From Zasmidium citrigriseum (taxonomy: Eukaryota > Ascomycota > Dothideomycetes > Mycosphaerellales > Mycosphaerellaceae), in the NCBI GenBank assembly GCA_002786025.1, contig NHNW01000019.1, positions 248,001 to 312,000 of the forward strand: 64,000 nt of DNA. The letters are read 5' to 3'. The position numbers and the translations under genes were made by a program. Of the stretch, positions 34,001 to 45,327 are shown piece after piece. The notes beneath the pieces were generated by a model, which was given only the letters and a program-made list of their open reading frames with translations, ran no database searches and was not told the DNA's origin. The stretch's first letter is position 1; each line of letters starts with the position of its first letter.

Positions 34001-35501
34001 TCAGCTATGCCTATTCATCAACGTCCGAATCGCCTCTCCAACATTTCGACGTCCGGCGTTCAAGTCCGAAACAACTTTCTGTTCCTCTCTCTCTCCACCC
34101 TTCTCCTTCGAGCTCACGCTGCCCGAAACATCATCCAAACTCTTACTCCCCCTCAACCCCTTCACCTCCCCACTCTCAAAAGCCCTCCCCAACCTCCTCA
34201 GCTCCCCCTCCCCGACACTACATCTCCTTCCCGGAGAACCAGACGTCATAGATTCAATCGCCGCTCTCCTCCGCCCACCATCATGCCCCAATCGATCTCT
34301 CAAAGGATACGTCGAAGGCGAGACGCCCGGCGTCATGACCATCCTCGCACTAGGACTCGGTAACTCAGCTAGAATATTGTTCTCATCTGAGAAGGGATCT
34401 TCGAGCCCGCTGAAATGTGTGCCGAAGTCGTCGTCGCTGCTGCGAGGGAGAAGTGTTGTTTCTTCTGTGGGACTGCCTTCGAGTTCGGGGAGGTCGGGGA
34501 TTGAGGTTGAAGGGCCTGGATCGGTTGTGGAGAATGTGGTTTCGGAGAGGCGGGTGAGGGGCTTGTGCGGATAAAGGGGCGGGGCATTGTAGTCGCGTTT
34601 GTGGTGGTAGGAGGTGCGTTTGGTTTTACGATGTGAGGGAGAGGATTCTTCGTCTTGTCGATGTTGGTGATAGCGAGCTCGAAGGCGGAAGACGACATAG
34701 ATGAAGATGAAGATTAGGACTGCGGCGAAGGGGATCGAGATGCCGATTGCAATCTTGTGGGAGACTGGCTTTTGGCTTGAGGCCTGTGTTGAGGTTCCAG
34801 CTGTCGAGGTATTGACGTGTTCGAGATCGAGCATGTGGGCTTGAGAGCTTGAGGGAAACATTGCATCGTATTCTGAGAGTGGAGCTGAGGTTGTTGCTAT
34901 CTTGTTTGGATCGTGACGTGGAATCCAGAAGGATACGAGGACGCTCTGAGCGTCCGAAGGCATGGTTCTGAACCATTTTGGAGGGCTGGTCTCGTGGATG
35001 TCACTGTCCAGAGAAATGAACGCTTCTTCATCGTCTCCGTTTGCCGTCAAGGCCGAGCTAGGGATGGCAGTACTCATAGCTTGCATCCAATTGTTGTAGA
35101 CCGTCTCTCTGAGATCGAAGCATTAGCAAGACAAGGCTTTGTGAAAGGTCCATTGCAACCCACGGAATCTTCGTCGCAGTCCATGATGTTATCCCATCTT
35201 TGACGAGCGGTTCTTGGTAGATGTAGTATGTGAAGTAAGGTCCGTCTGGGATTGTGCTTGAGAAGCTCGTTGAACTCGCAACATTCTTTGACGTCGAAAC
35301 CACCGATGATGGCGAAATCGCTGGAGTAGGCGTATTCACTGTTGCAGCCGCTATCTTTGACGGAGATGTCGTTATGTCACTGCTGGAGCGACTCCTGCTT
35401 CTCGACGATGTCGTTTTGATGGATATAGTACTGCCACGAGGGGCACAAAATAGGGAATCGCAGCGTCGGTGAGGTGACTCTGATGCCATCATCATCATCA
35501 T
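34001..35501 (-). CDS. Single-pass membrane protein C, Ser/Thr-rich ectodomain
   Basis: Two exons (35164-35501, 34001-35108) give 481 aa; the junction reads TATKIP/ETVYNNWMQAM with a phase-2 intron. The ORF opens with five consecutive ATGs. The ectodomain is Ser/Thr-rich, with the block PPKWFRTMPSDAQSVLVSFW shared with protein D. One TM follows (IAIGISIPFAAVLIFIFIYV), then a basic cytoplasmic segment and the motif KRDYNAPPLYPHKPLTRLS, which aligns with KRNDYNAPPLGLNKPVRRWS of protein A. The tail is acidic/Ser-rich with many SP sites. No signal peptide is visible. Family not recognised; a cell-surface or wall-sensing role is only an inference from architecture. Confidence 0.68.
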
Positions 35502-35885
35502 TCAAATCGAAGTCCTTTGAGGTATTCTCTCGTTCACAAGCTTCAGACTCCGGTCGAAGTGAAGCGTGGCAGAAGCGTGGGAAAGCGGCAGATCACAGAC
35601 TATCGTTCTGTACCTTCTGTGACGAGTCTCATGCACGTATCCGTCTGGTGTGACGGTACATTCTTGTTTTGATAGCTGTCCACAATGCTGGCAGGTCCAG
35701 ACACGGCGTTCATTGAGGCAGTGATCTCGAAATGCATCGAGTGCCTGAAAAGCTGTGCTTCTGTCGGAGGATTGTCTTCAAAAGGTAGCTCTTACTGGTG
35801 TTCTTGCGAAAATATCTTGTCTTCGTACTGCTGCCCGATATATATGTGGGAAGGGGTGTATCCGCATCTGTGAAACCAGATCACT
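35502..35885. other. Intergenic within membrane-protein array
   Basis: 384 bp between membrane-protein genes C and D; promoter of C. No further feature recognised. Confidence 0.5.
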
Positions 35886-37024
35886 TCATTTTGAGCTCTG
35901 GGCAGCCCGCGGACGCGGTTGACATCCTGCGTCTACCACAAATCTCGTGTCTGTGGCATTTTTCGCAGGCGAACCTTCCAGCTCAACGCTTGTGTGATAA
36001 TGGTATCCATGCGTTCTGGCGGGAGGGATCGAGGGCGTACCATCCAGTTCCGATAACGGCAGTTGGGTCGACGCAGGAATTGTGAGAGTAGGTCCTTTGT
36101 TTGTCTGCTTCTTCTTGCTCTGGGAGCGCTGTACAGCAGGCACCGGTAAGGCGAGGTGCTTCGCATCGATGTTATCCAGCTCTGCTCGTGGTTGAGGTTG
36201 AGGTGGTTCTGATGATGTTCGGTTCCGGGCTGGTCGGATCCTCCTGTGGTAGAAGATAAGCCAACTCACAATCGCGAGCCCCACGACTATGGCAGATATC
36301 GAGATTGCGGCCGCCTGCCCTGGAGTCACGATTCGGGGATCTTCTGTCTTGCTGGGCGTAGCAGATGAAGTCGTCGATGACGGCAAGCCAGTGGTCGTAC
36401 TTGCTTGGGTGTTGATAGAAGTCGTCCCTGTTGTAGTGCCTGGCCCTTGCATGCTCGATAATGTGTTCCCAGGCGTGGCTCCAATACCGGCCGAGGCTGA
36501 TGCTTCTGGAAGACCAGCTGTTGAGACAATGAGTCTGTAGTAATCTATCGAAGTTGTGTAGATGGCCAACGAAGCCGAGAGATAGTATGTTTGAGCATCT
36601 GGTGGCATGTCTAGGACCCAATCTGGAATGATGCTGGCAGTGGACAAGTCTGTAGCTAGTTGTGGCTCATCGAAATAGGGAGGCTTTCCGCTGGAGATCG
36701 AGTCGTCCCAAGTGTTGACAATTGAGAGCCTGATCAAGTCAGTTGAACTGGAGCTTGTAGGTAAGAGTAAACCTACGGAGTAGTCCGCCATTGTGTTGCG
36801 AAAGACACGACGCCACTGCCGGATTCTGTCGAAGTGGTCCTCGACGCTTCCATGTATTCTGCCATCGCCGTCCATCTCGTTCCAGAAGCCGCATCGGTCT
36901 CAAATAACGTGTTGCGCATGCAGTTGTAGCTCCGCGGAGTTGGATTGCAATTGATGTGCAAGTAGGTCGTTGTAAATGCAGTGGGCCCAGCGGTGATGTT
37001 CGGCGATTGAGAGACTGGCGCCAT
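35886..37024 (-). CDS. Single-pass membrane protein D, Ser/Thr-rich ectodomain
   Basis: Two exons (36777-37024, 35886-36729) give 363 aa; the phase-2 intron lies between TQWRTTP and LSIVNTWDDS, the same relative place and phase as in protein C. Residues 1-75 contain two Cys (HINCNPTPRSYNC). The block PDWVLDMPPDAQTYYLSASL matches PPKWFRTMPSDAQSVLVSFW of protein C. A Thr/Ser-rich stalk precedes one TM (AAISISAIVVGLAIVSWLIF), then HHRRIRPARN... a basic patch and a cytoplasmic tail of 120 residues. Protein C and protein D are therefore paralogs despite weak overall identity. No signal peptide is evident. Function unknown. Confidence 0.7.
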
Positions 37025-37789
37025 GTCGAGCTGAAATTATTTCAATTCTTCATACGACATTGTGGTGAGCCGAGCGTGGTGTTTCAGACAAAGTGTGAAC
37101 TACCGGCATCCTCGATCGACGCTGAAGCAGGATTCTGTCATTGTGCCCGGTGCAGGGCGTGGATCCGGCATCGCAGTCGGGTCCGGTTGTGCAAAGCATG
37201 TAGCAGTCCGTTCGTGCAATGCTAAGCCACAAATCGTGAGCAATCTTTCTTTGTTAGTCGTAGGGCAGGAACCTAACGCATGTGCAGAGTGAGCGTAGGC
37301 GTGCGTATCAGTATACTTCTGTCTGAAGAGGCTAATCTGACCTGTTGTGCTGATTTTTCTCTATGGTCCCTCCTGAGTCCTATGATACATGGAACATAGT
37401 CTTCAGCAGCGACGCAGTGTGGAATCTCCTCGACTACGACGATCGTCATGTGTTACTCGAGACGTCCTGGGCTACGAAGTTGGTGGCCAAGTCGTGCCGC
37501 CCGGAAATGGCTGCAGCGAATGGTACCTTCTCGTTGTTTGTAGACTGAGATAGTCGGCCCAACACGTGCAAAAGATCCCATTGGAATGTCAATTTGACGT
37601 CGAGATGGAATCGCGGTGTGCTCGATGGAAAAGTGTCGGAAGCAGAGCTTGGAGTGAAGTGAACGGTCGAGCAGGGATCATGGCGCTAGCGAGATAAGCT
37701 CAAACTCTATCTGGAGCCGCCTGTTCGTCACTTCTCGACAGCCGAACATCCAGCTCTTGCTACAACAAACCAACAGATACACCTCCACC
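37025..37789. promoter_or_regulatory. Divergent intergenic region, membrane protein D / CSN7
   Basis: 765 bp between divergent starts. A 61-codon ATG frame at 37363-37548 (plus) has no recognisable feature and is not called. Nothing else seen. Confidence 0.45.
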
Positions 37790-38706
37790 ATGGATCAATC
37801 TCGCGCCATCAACGCCCTCGCGCCCTTCATCGCCCTCGCCAAATCCGCCAACTCGCCTCGTGCGGCCGCCGATCTCGTGACACAGGCAACATCAGCAGCA
37901 AACACCTACGTCTTCTCCGAGCTGCTCCAACAGCCCAACGTACAAGCACTCGCCGGCCACGAGCAATATGGCAACCACCACACTCTCCTCCAATGTTTTG
38001 CATGGGGCACTTGGGAGAGCTACAAATGTGGGACCCATCACCGCCACCAAACCCCGCCAGTACTGACAGCTCTGAAGCAACCGCCGGCCTTCCCCAACTA
38101 AGCGACGCACAAGCCCTCAAACTCCGCTTCCTTTCGCTCCTCACTATCGCTTCCGAAAAGACCTCATCATCAAACCTAAGCTACGCCTCGCTATGCAGCC
38201 GTCTAGACCTCGAATCGCCCATCGACCTCGAGCACCTCATCACCCAAGCAATCTACAACGACCTCATAACCGGTACACTCAACCCCGCCTCACAAACCGT
38301 CATCATAACCTCCGTCGCACCACTCCGCGACCCCGCGCCAGGAAGCGTGCAAGCCATGATCGCCGAATTGAACGCCTGGAGCGGACGCTGCGATTCCGTG
38401 CTGTCAGATCTGGAAGCCGAGATCAAGAGAGTCAAGAGCGAGGCTGAGAAGCGAGCGAAGAGAGAGGCGAAGGCCGAGAAGCAGATCAAGGCCGTGACGG
38501 AGGATGGGAAGCCTGGCGCGAGTGGCAGCGGAGTTTTGGGACCGCTGAAAGGCGCGATGAATACGAGGGGTGCAATGAAGAGGGAGCAGGCAGATGATGA
38601 CGACGACGAGGATATGATGGATGTGGACGAGCCTGGACGGGCTGGTGGTGCTGGACGGAAGAAGAGTTCTGGTGGTACTGGGATGTTCGGGCGGTTCAAG
38701 CGTTGA
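37790..38706 (+). CDS. csnG: COP9 signalosome subunit 7 (PCI domain)
   Basis: Subunit of the COP9 signalosome, the cullin deneddylase. Two exons (37790-38027, 38078-38706) give 288 aa. The PCI domain is visible from the N-terminal helices (NALAPFIALAKSANSPRAA) through FSELLQQPNVQAL and WGTWESYK to LPQLSDAQALKLRFLSLLTI, NLSYASLCSRLDLES and LEHLITQAIYNDLITGTLNP, ending in a helix with coiled-coil character (SDLEAEIKRVKSEAEKRAKR). The C-tail is acidic then basic. The 50-nt intron (branch CTGAC, acceptor AAG at 38077) is inferred from the frame change. The LR-LSL and YDLI-like blocks fit CSN7 rather than an eIF3 or lid subunit. Confidence 0.8.
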
Positions 38707-38932
38707 GATGGGTCGGAAAGACATGGAAGAATAAAATCAATGGGACTACCTGGCTGGCGAAAGGTCCGCCTCACGACGAGCGCTGAGCTATACCTGAGCG
38801 AGAAGGCTCGACCGGGTGCTGAAAAAGCAACGTGCCGCGGCGCCGCTTAGCAAGGACCACAGAGGACATACCCTCTGCGTAACGCAGAAACGAAAGACGT
38901 AGCTCATGACGAAGCAAGCAGACTTCAATAGC

Positions 38933-41367
38933 TCACAGCTCCTCTTCCTTGATCTCATTGTGATAGCCACTGACGCTCACCAGACCGATCTCCGACCAAT
39001 CCAGTGCACCCTTTCCCAAAGCAGCGTCGTAAGCTTCCTGTCGAAAGGCATCTTTCAGCTCCTGCTCAGTCATGTCCTCTACCGCTTCGTCAGCGGAATC
39101 GACAAGATCTGGTGTCCTACTTCTTGCTGGTGAAAGACGCCCATAGTCTTGGGCTTGGAGACGTTGGCGAGTGCTCTCATCTGGCGACGGCCCTCCCAGC
39201 GCCGCCAAAGCTCGTCGACGACGATCGTCGTCCATTCGCCGTTGCGACTCCTTGACATGTCGCGCTGGTGACAAGGAGCGCCCTGCATCGACCGAAGACT
39301 GTGCCTGAGGCGTCACCGCGGCCTTGTTGTCGGACTTTCGGCTGCCTCGTGATCCCGCAGTGGACGGCCGCCTGTCATCGCGACTACGCTCTCTCGGCGG
39401 CGAGTAATGGTCAACATCCAAGGGCGGCCAGAAATCACCTTGAGCCTGAGTCTTCCGGCGTTTAGAACTCGATCGCTCCTCATCGTCACTGTCGTCCGTG
39501 CTTGAACGCCGTAGTCCGTTTCGTGCTGGCGAACGGCTTCGCTGAGATTTGGCTTCGTCTCTGGTAACAATTGCCTCTTCGATATCTTGAGTCTCTTGAT
39601 TCCGGCGATTTCGACCGTCGTCCCGATGCTTCGGAGCATTCGTCTTGTCGCTGAAATGATGAAGCATCATTTGATCGTGGCTGAAGGTTGGAGGGCAACT
39701 GCCATAGATGTGGCCAAAGAGGTACTCCATCGACTGCTTGGGAGTCCAGCCCTGGTGGTCGACCGTGCAAGGATAAATGTCTTTGGGCTTGAAGGCCTCG
39801 ATCAGCATGCAGAGCTCGCTGTAAGAAGAATGTCGCGAGTACGGGAATCTGATCTGTTTCGGCAGTTCTGCAGCAGCGGCTACGACACCGGGCTTCTTCG
39901 CAGGATTCGTGTCTTGGTTGTTCCTGGCCACGACCTTGGCCAAAGCGGGAACAATTTTGTCCAGGGGAATGTCGTCCAGGTCTGCAAGGTCCACGTCTTG
40001 CTGGGAATGCCCACTCATGTCTAGGCCCAATTCTGTGCCGTCCAGTGAGATCTTCTTCCTTGGATCTCCCACTGCCATGATGAGCATCTTCTCCACGCTC
40101 GCCAATAGTTGTGGTTGGAACTTTAACTTCTCCGCGCAGAGCTTCATCAACTCGGTAAACACACCGAGGTCATCGATCTCGAGCTCGTTTTGTTGATTGA
40201 GATCGCCATGGCCACCACCAGCGCCGGCTTCACATATGTCCTCGCCTGCCAATATGTTAGCATGCTGCACAATTCGATGCTGGTGGATTTGGAGTGGGTG
40301 GAGAGGCGTGATCTACCTTTGTACCGAGAGATGATTGGTGTGATGCGGACGAATTCTGTGCTCTATCAGTATCGTGCCAGAAGAGCTTGCCATCTTACTC
40401 ACGCTTGCCCCAGATACTACAGCCGGTGCCCTTTTCGCAACTATGAATACGGCATGGTTCTGTGCTGAGACATCCCTTCTGAAAATGATTGCCACACTGA
40501 GCTCCGATCAACTTGAAAGCTTCCGGCGCGCGAGGCTCCTTGCTGTACAGCAACGATGTGTACAATGAATGTCGATAGTCATCAACGTGGATCTGGGATT
40601 CGAGAAACGTTGAAAGAGCCTGCCATACTTCTTCATACCCGAAGGTCCATGCGTCGAAGTAGAAAAGCGTCTCTGGCGGATATTTTGACACAGCCCTCAG
40701 CAGCTCCATGACACCACTAGCTTTCGATGGAAACTGCACATAAGGGTCGAGCTTCGATGCAAAGGTTGTGTCGAGGTAAATGTTGTCAAGCTGCTTCAAA
40801 GGCGGCTGATCGATCGATGCAGCATAGGGAAGGAGAATAGGATTTCGTAAGAGTGAACTGACCCACCAGACTTCGGAGCGGATATCGCCAGTGTACAGGA
40901 TGGCATGGCTCTCGTCTTCTATGAGAAACATGACGGCGCCCACGCAGTGATTTGCGTCGAACAGAGTGACACGAATCTCTCGTCCCGGTGCCAGTTCAAG
41001 CATGGTTGGAGTCTCGAGCGGTATTGGCTTGAGCAATTTCTTTAGGTGGCGATACGTCTGCACTCGCCTCTCGAGAATGCCTTTCGAGAAGTTCATCCGG
41101 TGCTAGACGCGGACAAAAGCGTTAGCTCTTCTGATTGCATTGGATCGCCATTGCACGTACTGGATACTTCTCGAGCCGCAACAGAATCTCTCTGGTGGCA
41201 GGAGAGCAGTAGACGAAAGGTGATCTGCACGTCTCAAGGCCCTGAAGATGATCGGAGTGCACATGGCTGAGGAAGTAGGCGAGCGCTGGCTTCGATGATG
41301 GGTCTTTGCGGAAGTGGTCGATACGGATGTCAGGGAACTCGGCTACGTTCCCGTCGAAGGTCGACAT
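38933..41367 (-). CDS. Artemis/SNM1-type DNA repair nuclease (metallo-beta-lactamase/DRMBL)
   Basis: Exons are 41161-41367, 40403-41102, 40317-40355 and 38933-40245, giving 752 aa. The metallo-beta-lactamase motif HxHxDH is in YFLSHVHSDHLQGL. Further ligands lie in LFDANHCVGAVMFLIED and ILYTGDIR. The beta-CASP/DRMBL part contains DAWTFGYEEVWQAL and RFPYSRHSSYSELCMLIEAF with KPKDIYPCTV. The 39-nt third exon encodes FVRITPIISRYK, needed to join the catalytic and DRMBL parts. The long Ser/Arg-rich C-tail (RSRSPARNGLRRSS, SPARS) is disordered, as in Artemis rather than the shorter Pso2. Likely nuclear, acting on hairpins or cross-linked ends. It is convergent with CSN7 (226-bp gap). Confidence 0.87.
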
Positions 41368-41822
41368 TGTCGCGTCTCATCTCTCGTGCGAGTGGAAGTG
41401 GTCTTGCTGAGATGGTGAACAAAGATGGAGCTGCAAGAAAGAGGAAGTGAAGTCGCGCGCAATTAGAGTTTAGCGGGACTAATTTGGCGCGAGAACACGT
41501 GATTTTAATGTCGGCCGCGCTGACTTTCAGTCGCCGAACTGCTCTCATCTTCTTTGATCCTCTTGACATCGAACTCGGAGTGGACAATGGTTCTCACCGT
41601 CGGTATGCAGTCAACGCAATACAAGTCAAGTCACATTCGCCGCCCTCGCAGAGCGCCAAACGGTCGGCGATGATCTTCTGCAGGAACCCCTCTCCTTGCA
41701 CGTCATTGATTAGCAATGTGGTACGGCAGAAGGTAAGGTGTGATTTGGACCTTTAAATACGCCAGGCCTACGGAGTTCGAAATACAGCTTGGCATATCAT
41801 CCGCACTCACGGTCCTTCCAAA
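41368..41822. promoter_or_regulatory. Divergent intergenic region, Artemis-like / MRJP-like
   Basis: 455 bp between divergent genes. A TATA-like TTTAAATA lies at 41752-41759, about 65 bp before the MRJP-like ATG. No other element recognised. Confidence 0.5.
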
Positions 41823-42953
41823 ATGAAAATCGCGGGATCCCTCGCCTTGGTCGCGGCCATCTTTCCGGGTATATTTGCCCAAACATTTCACGGACCACAA
41901 GACTCACGAATTGAGACGGCTCTGACGCTGGATGTTCCCACAAATGGAGTCAGTACAACCCCAGATGGCCGTCTATTCCTCGTAATTGCCCGGGTCGATG
42001 GATCCAAGGGACCTCAAGTTGTCGAATACAACAGAACATCAAAGACAATGGAGCCATACCCGAACGAAGAATGGAACTCGTACGCAGAAGGAAAAGATCC
42101 AGGCACTCATCTTGTTCGTATCAACTCGCAAAGGGTCGGACCAGACGGGAAGCTTTGGATTGTAGACGTCGGCAGCCCTTCCTTTGGCAAGCCTGTCATA
42201 TTCCCACATGGCCCAAAACTGGTGGTAGTCGACCCAAGCGCGAATAAAGTCTCGCGAATCTACTACATGGGCAACTCTACTCTCTCGGACAGTCTGTTGG
42301 ACGACATTCGCTTCAACCCACATACTGGTATGGCTTACATTACTGACGCTGGCGCGCCTGGCCTAATCGTTCTCGATCTGGCAAGCGGTATCTCAAGGCG
42401 TGTTTTGAATGTCGATGTCAGCACGAAAGGCGCCACCCCAGTCTCAGCGGAGGGATCATACGTTCTTTCAGCAGCGACCGGCGGATTTCAGTACATCTAC
42501 GCCGATCAGCTCGAGGTATCTCCCGATGCAAAGTGGTTCTACTTTCAACCGTCCAACGGAGGCATGAGCAGGGTCGCGACAACGTGGCTTGACCAGGCAA
42601 TTCACAACTCTTCACTTGTCGGAGACCCACTAGCAGAATATGTGGAACCATTCTCATTGACTCCCTCGACTGGCGGCACTGCGATTGATGCCCATGGAAA
42701 CATCTACGTGAGCGATACGGACAGCCAGCGGATCATCACTGTAGCACCGAATGGTACGAAGACTCTGCTAGTCCAGGATCCTCGCCTGCTTTGGGTTGAC
42801 GCCATGTGGATAGCTGGTACCAAGCTCTGGATGCCAGCGGCGCAATTGAACAGGGGTACACCATTCGGGAATGGCAAGAGCAACATCACGAAGCCGCTTC
42901 ATGTGTATACTATCGACATTGGCATCGGTCCTTCGCCAATTGACCACGCCTAA
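41823..42953 (+). CDS. Secreted major royal jelly protein/yellow-domain protein
   Basis: Single exon, 376 aa. The signal peptide is MKIAGSLALVAAIFPGIFAQ. The MRJP/yellow six-bladed propeller is recognised by NGVSTTPDGRLFLVI near the start, PDGKLWIVDVGSPSFGKP, LLDDIRFNPHTGMAYITDAG, GLIVLDLASG, GGFQYIYADQLEVSPDAKWF, GGTAIDAHGNIYVSDTDSQR and the C-terminal WIAGTKLWMPAAQLNRG. Insect members are known as melanin-pathway or royal-jelly proteins; fungal members are secreted and mostly uncharacterised. Several N-glycosylation sequons (NRTS, NSTL, NSSL, NITK) support secretion. Function here is unknown; carbohydrate, quinone or small-molecule binding would be guesses. Confidence 0.83.
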   Translation: MKIAGSLALVAAIFPGIFAQTFHGPQDSRIETALTLDVPTNGVSTTPDGRLFLVIARVDGSKGPQVVEYNRTSKTMEPYPNEEWNSYAEGKDPGTHLVRINSQRVGPDGKLWIVDVGSPSFGKPVIFPHGPKLVVVDPSANKVSRIYYMGNSTLSDSLLDDIRFNPHTGMAYITDAGAPGLIVLDLASGISRRVLNVDVSTKGATPVSAEGSYVLSAATGGFQYIYADQLEVSPDAKWFYFQPSNGGMSRVATTWLDQAIHNSSLVGDPLAEYVEPFSLTPSTGGTAIDAHGNIYVSDTDSQRIITVAPNGTKTLLVQDPRLLWVDAMWIAGTKLWMPAAQLNRGTPFGNGKSNITKPLHVYTIDIGIGPSPIDHA

Positions 42954-43217
42954 TAACAGAAAACTGATCTTGCCTGCTTGTTCGTTCAAGCAAATTCGAT
43001 TCTTAGCATCAGCCACAGCTACAGAATTCTCTCCTTAGAGCTAAGTTTCATCCCTGCAAAGATCGATACTGAGTAAAGTCGCAGGATACTCTGTTGAAAA
43101 TCTCCATTGAGCCACTGACAAACCACGGCCCGACCATTCGATGAAGTCTTGGCCGCTTTTCCGCCCAATTTCCCCTCCGCAATCTGATTCATTTCTTGCG
43201 CGCCTGCTCTGCTCTGC

Positions 43218-43925
43218 TCAGTCAACTGGAGCTCGAAAGCACTTCGCAATGCGCCGCAGATCCGTCATGGTGAACCCCTTGAAGCCCTTGCGTGCCGCTA
43301 TTTTCTGGGCAGTCGAAGTGGCACTTCGCAAGACCTCATCCAGATCGGCGGTGTACTTTCTCGAAGCCTCCGTAGCAGGCGTCTTCTGACGTGGGTGACA
43401 AGCTTCCTCGACCGTCTCAGCGTTGACGTTGCCGTGATCGACAACCAGTCTCAGCTCCGCATACGTTTTGTCTCCTGGTTGCTCTGGCCTGTACCGGATG
43501 TAATAAACAACCGGCGCGAAGTGGATCCGGAAGCTGACATCGCGAAAGATGGCGGAGTCGCCGGCATCTTTCAGGAAACGCTGCACGACCTTCTTGAAGC
43601 CGAGATTGCCTGACATGGACGCAAACGCCTTCCTGCTATCCGTGAAGCTAACATCGCTCAAGCTGACTACGTTCGTGCCGACGTTGAAGACGAAGTTCGA
43701 CTCCGCGAAGAGAAGGGGGAGAGTCTCCTTGCGAACTTGGCGGGAGACTGCGGTGAGAGCTGGAAATCGGAAGTCGGCGACTCGACGACTGTGGGTGTTT
43801 TTCTTGCCGGGGAGAGCGTAGGAGTAGATGCGGTTGCGAACCTCGGCGGGAAGATCCATGATACGGAACGCTGTCGAGGACGTGGTGGCCTCGTCGATGT
43901 CGGAGCTTGACGGGATGTTGGCCAT
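43218..43925 (-). CDS. 2EXR/F-box-like domain protein
   Basis: Single exon, 235 aa. The N-terminal block FRIMDLPAEVRNRIYSYALP, followed by FPALTAVSRQVRKETLPLLF and AESNFVFNV, is the fungal 2EXR (F-box-like) motif, common in expanded families of Dothideomycetes. The second half (HFAPVVYYIRYRP ... AELRLVVDHGN) is generic for the family, and the C-terminus is basic. Likely a nuclear or cytosolic protein-interaction protein; no partner can be named. Convergent with the MRJP-like gene (264-bp gap). Confidence 0.72.
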   Translation of the reverse strand: MANIPSSSDIDEATTSSTAFRIMDLPAEVRNRIYSYALPGKKNTHSRRVADFRFPALTAVSRQVRKETLPLLFAESNFVFNVGTNVVSLSDVSFTDSRKAFASMSGNLGFKKVVQRFLKDAGDSAIFRDVSFRIHFAPVVYYIRYRPEQPGDKTYAELRLVVDHGNVNAETVEEACHPRQKTPATEASRKYTADLDEVLRSATSTAQKIAARKGFKGFTMTDLRRIAKCFRAPVD

Positions 43926-44531
43926 GGTGGTCAGGGTTGGATGGATGGTGATGATATCTGGGGGAGATGGGTGCTTGTCGTGTGGTTTGGAGAGTGTAGA
44001 ACTTCTTCAGGTGGCCTTTTTAGGTTGGCTAACGAGAACAGTATACAACACATGACACATCTCGCAGTGACCCGCGAGCATATGAATGTCGGGCCGACGC
44101 ATTTCGAGCAGCTGAAGGTCGAGCAGGTGAATGGAACCCGGCATTAAAACTGCATTTTCATCTGACGTTTTGGTACGTGAATCTCATGCTAGCATCCTTT
44201 GTGGCCTACATATGACAACAATAGCCGCTATCCCGTTCTCTTTGAAAGTTGCTAAGCAATCCTACCTCGGTCTTGTCGACGATCTTAGCATAGAAGAGAG
44301 GCGTGACGTCGATTTCGAGAGCATGACTCGTTACGGAAAGTCGCTATACCAATTCACTCGCGCTGGACCAGCCCCACCCTTGCCCCGCATCGTCACTGCT
44401 ATTGGTGGCCACGCACCTGCTTCGTCACGGCTCATGCCAGGGACGCATTCAAAAGCTATCTTGAGCCTCTTCGAACCTCTTGTTTCGACTACACCTCAAC
44501 AAAAACTTCTTGCTCTAGCCGAAACGCCACC
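43926..44531. promoter_or_regulatory. Divergent intergenic region, 2EXR / GST-like
   Basis: 606 bp between divergent starts. A frame open from 44131 runs into the GST exon region but has no domain before the ATG at 44532. No other feature recognised. Confidence 0.45.
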
Positions 44532-45327
44532 ATGTCCAACGAGATCATCCTTTTCGACCTTCCCAGCAAAGGGAAGCCAGCTTGCTGGTCACTCAACCCA
44601 TGGAAAGGTGGCACACGACCTCCCTTAAATATTCAAACTTGCTCACTAACACCATCTAGCTCGCATGGTCCTCAATTATAAATCCCTTCCCTACAAGACC
44701 AAATGGATCGAATATCCCGACCTGCGTCCAACCCTCTCTTCCCTCGACATCCCGCCGAATGATCCCAAGTTGAATCCCAACGCCACCTACTCCAGTCCCA
44801 CAGTCCTTCTCCCAGACGGTCGTTACATAATGGATTCCCTTCTCATCGTGCATGAACTGGAGAAATTGCAACCTGAACCCTCCCTCGGTCTCGACACAGA
44901 CTTTCCTAAACGCACTCAAGCCATCGTGGCTTCAATCCAAAAACCTCTAGGTCCGATTCTAATGCCCCGTGTCCCGGAGATGATCCTCAATCCGAAAAGT
45001 GCAGAGTACTTCTACGAGACAAGAAAGGAGAGGTGGGGCATGCCGCTGCAGGAACTTGCGACAAGTGCCAGGGCAGATCCGGAGGTGGCGTGGGACAGTG
45101 CGAGAGAGGGGATGGAGGCTTTGAGGGAGTTGCTCAGGGAGAATGGCGAGGGAGCTTTCATTATGGGGAATGAGCCGACTTTTGCGGATTTTATCTTAGG
45201 TGGGTTTTGGCGGTTCGTGGAGAGGTTGGATAAGGATGGGGATCTTACGACGAGGTTGATGGGATTTGATGAGAGGTTCAAGGAGCATAGGGTTGCGGTT
45301 CAGCCGTGGTTGGAGAGGGATGATTAG
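44532..45327 (+). CDS. Glutathione S-transferase-like protein (UstS/GstA-type)
   Basis: Two exons (44532-44607, 44660-45327) give 247 aa. The N-domain reads MSNEIILFDLPSKGKPACWS then LNPWKARMVLNYKSLPYKTK, with the intron inside the WK/AR site. This is the pattern of the fungal GST-like group that includes proteins of ustiloxin- and gliotoxin-type pathways as well as many of unknown role. The glutathione-site element PTVLLPDGRYIMDSLLIVHEL follows, and an all-helical C-domain ends with EPTFADFILGGFWRFVERLD. It is the second GST-like gene in this window but is not close to the first in sequence. No biosynthetic core enzyme lies adjacent, so a pathway role is not claimed. Confidence 0.8.

Noticed and set aside
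37363..37548. 61-codon ATG frame in the divergent region before CSN7
   Set aside because: Short, no domain, no supporting promoter or splice pattern.
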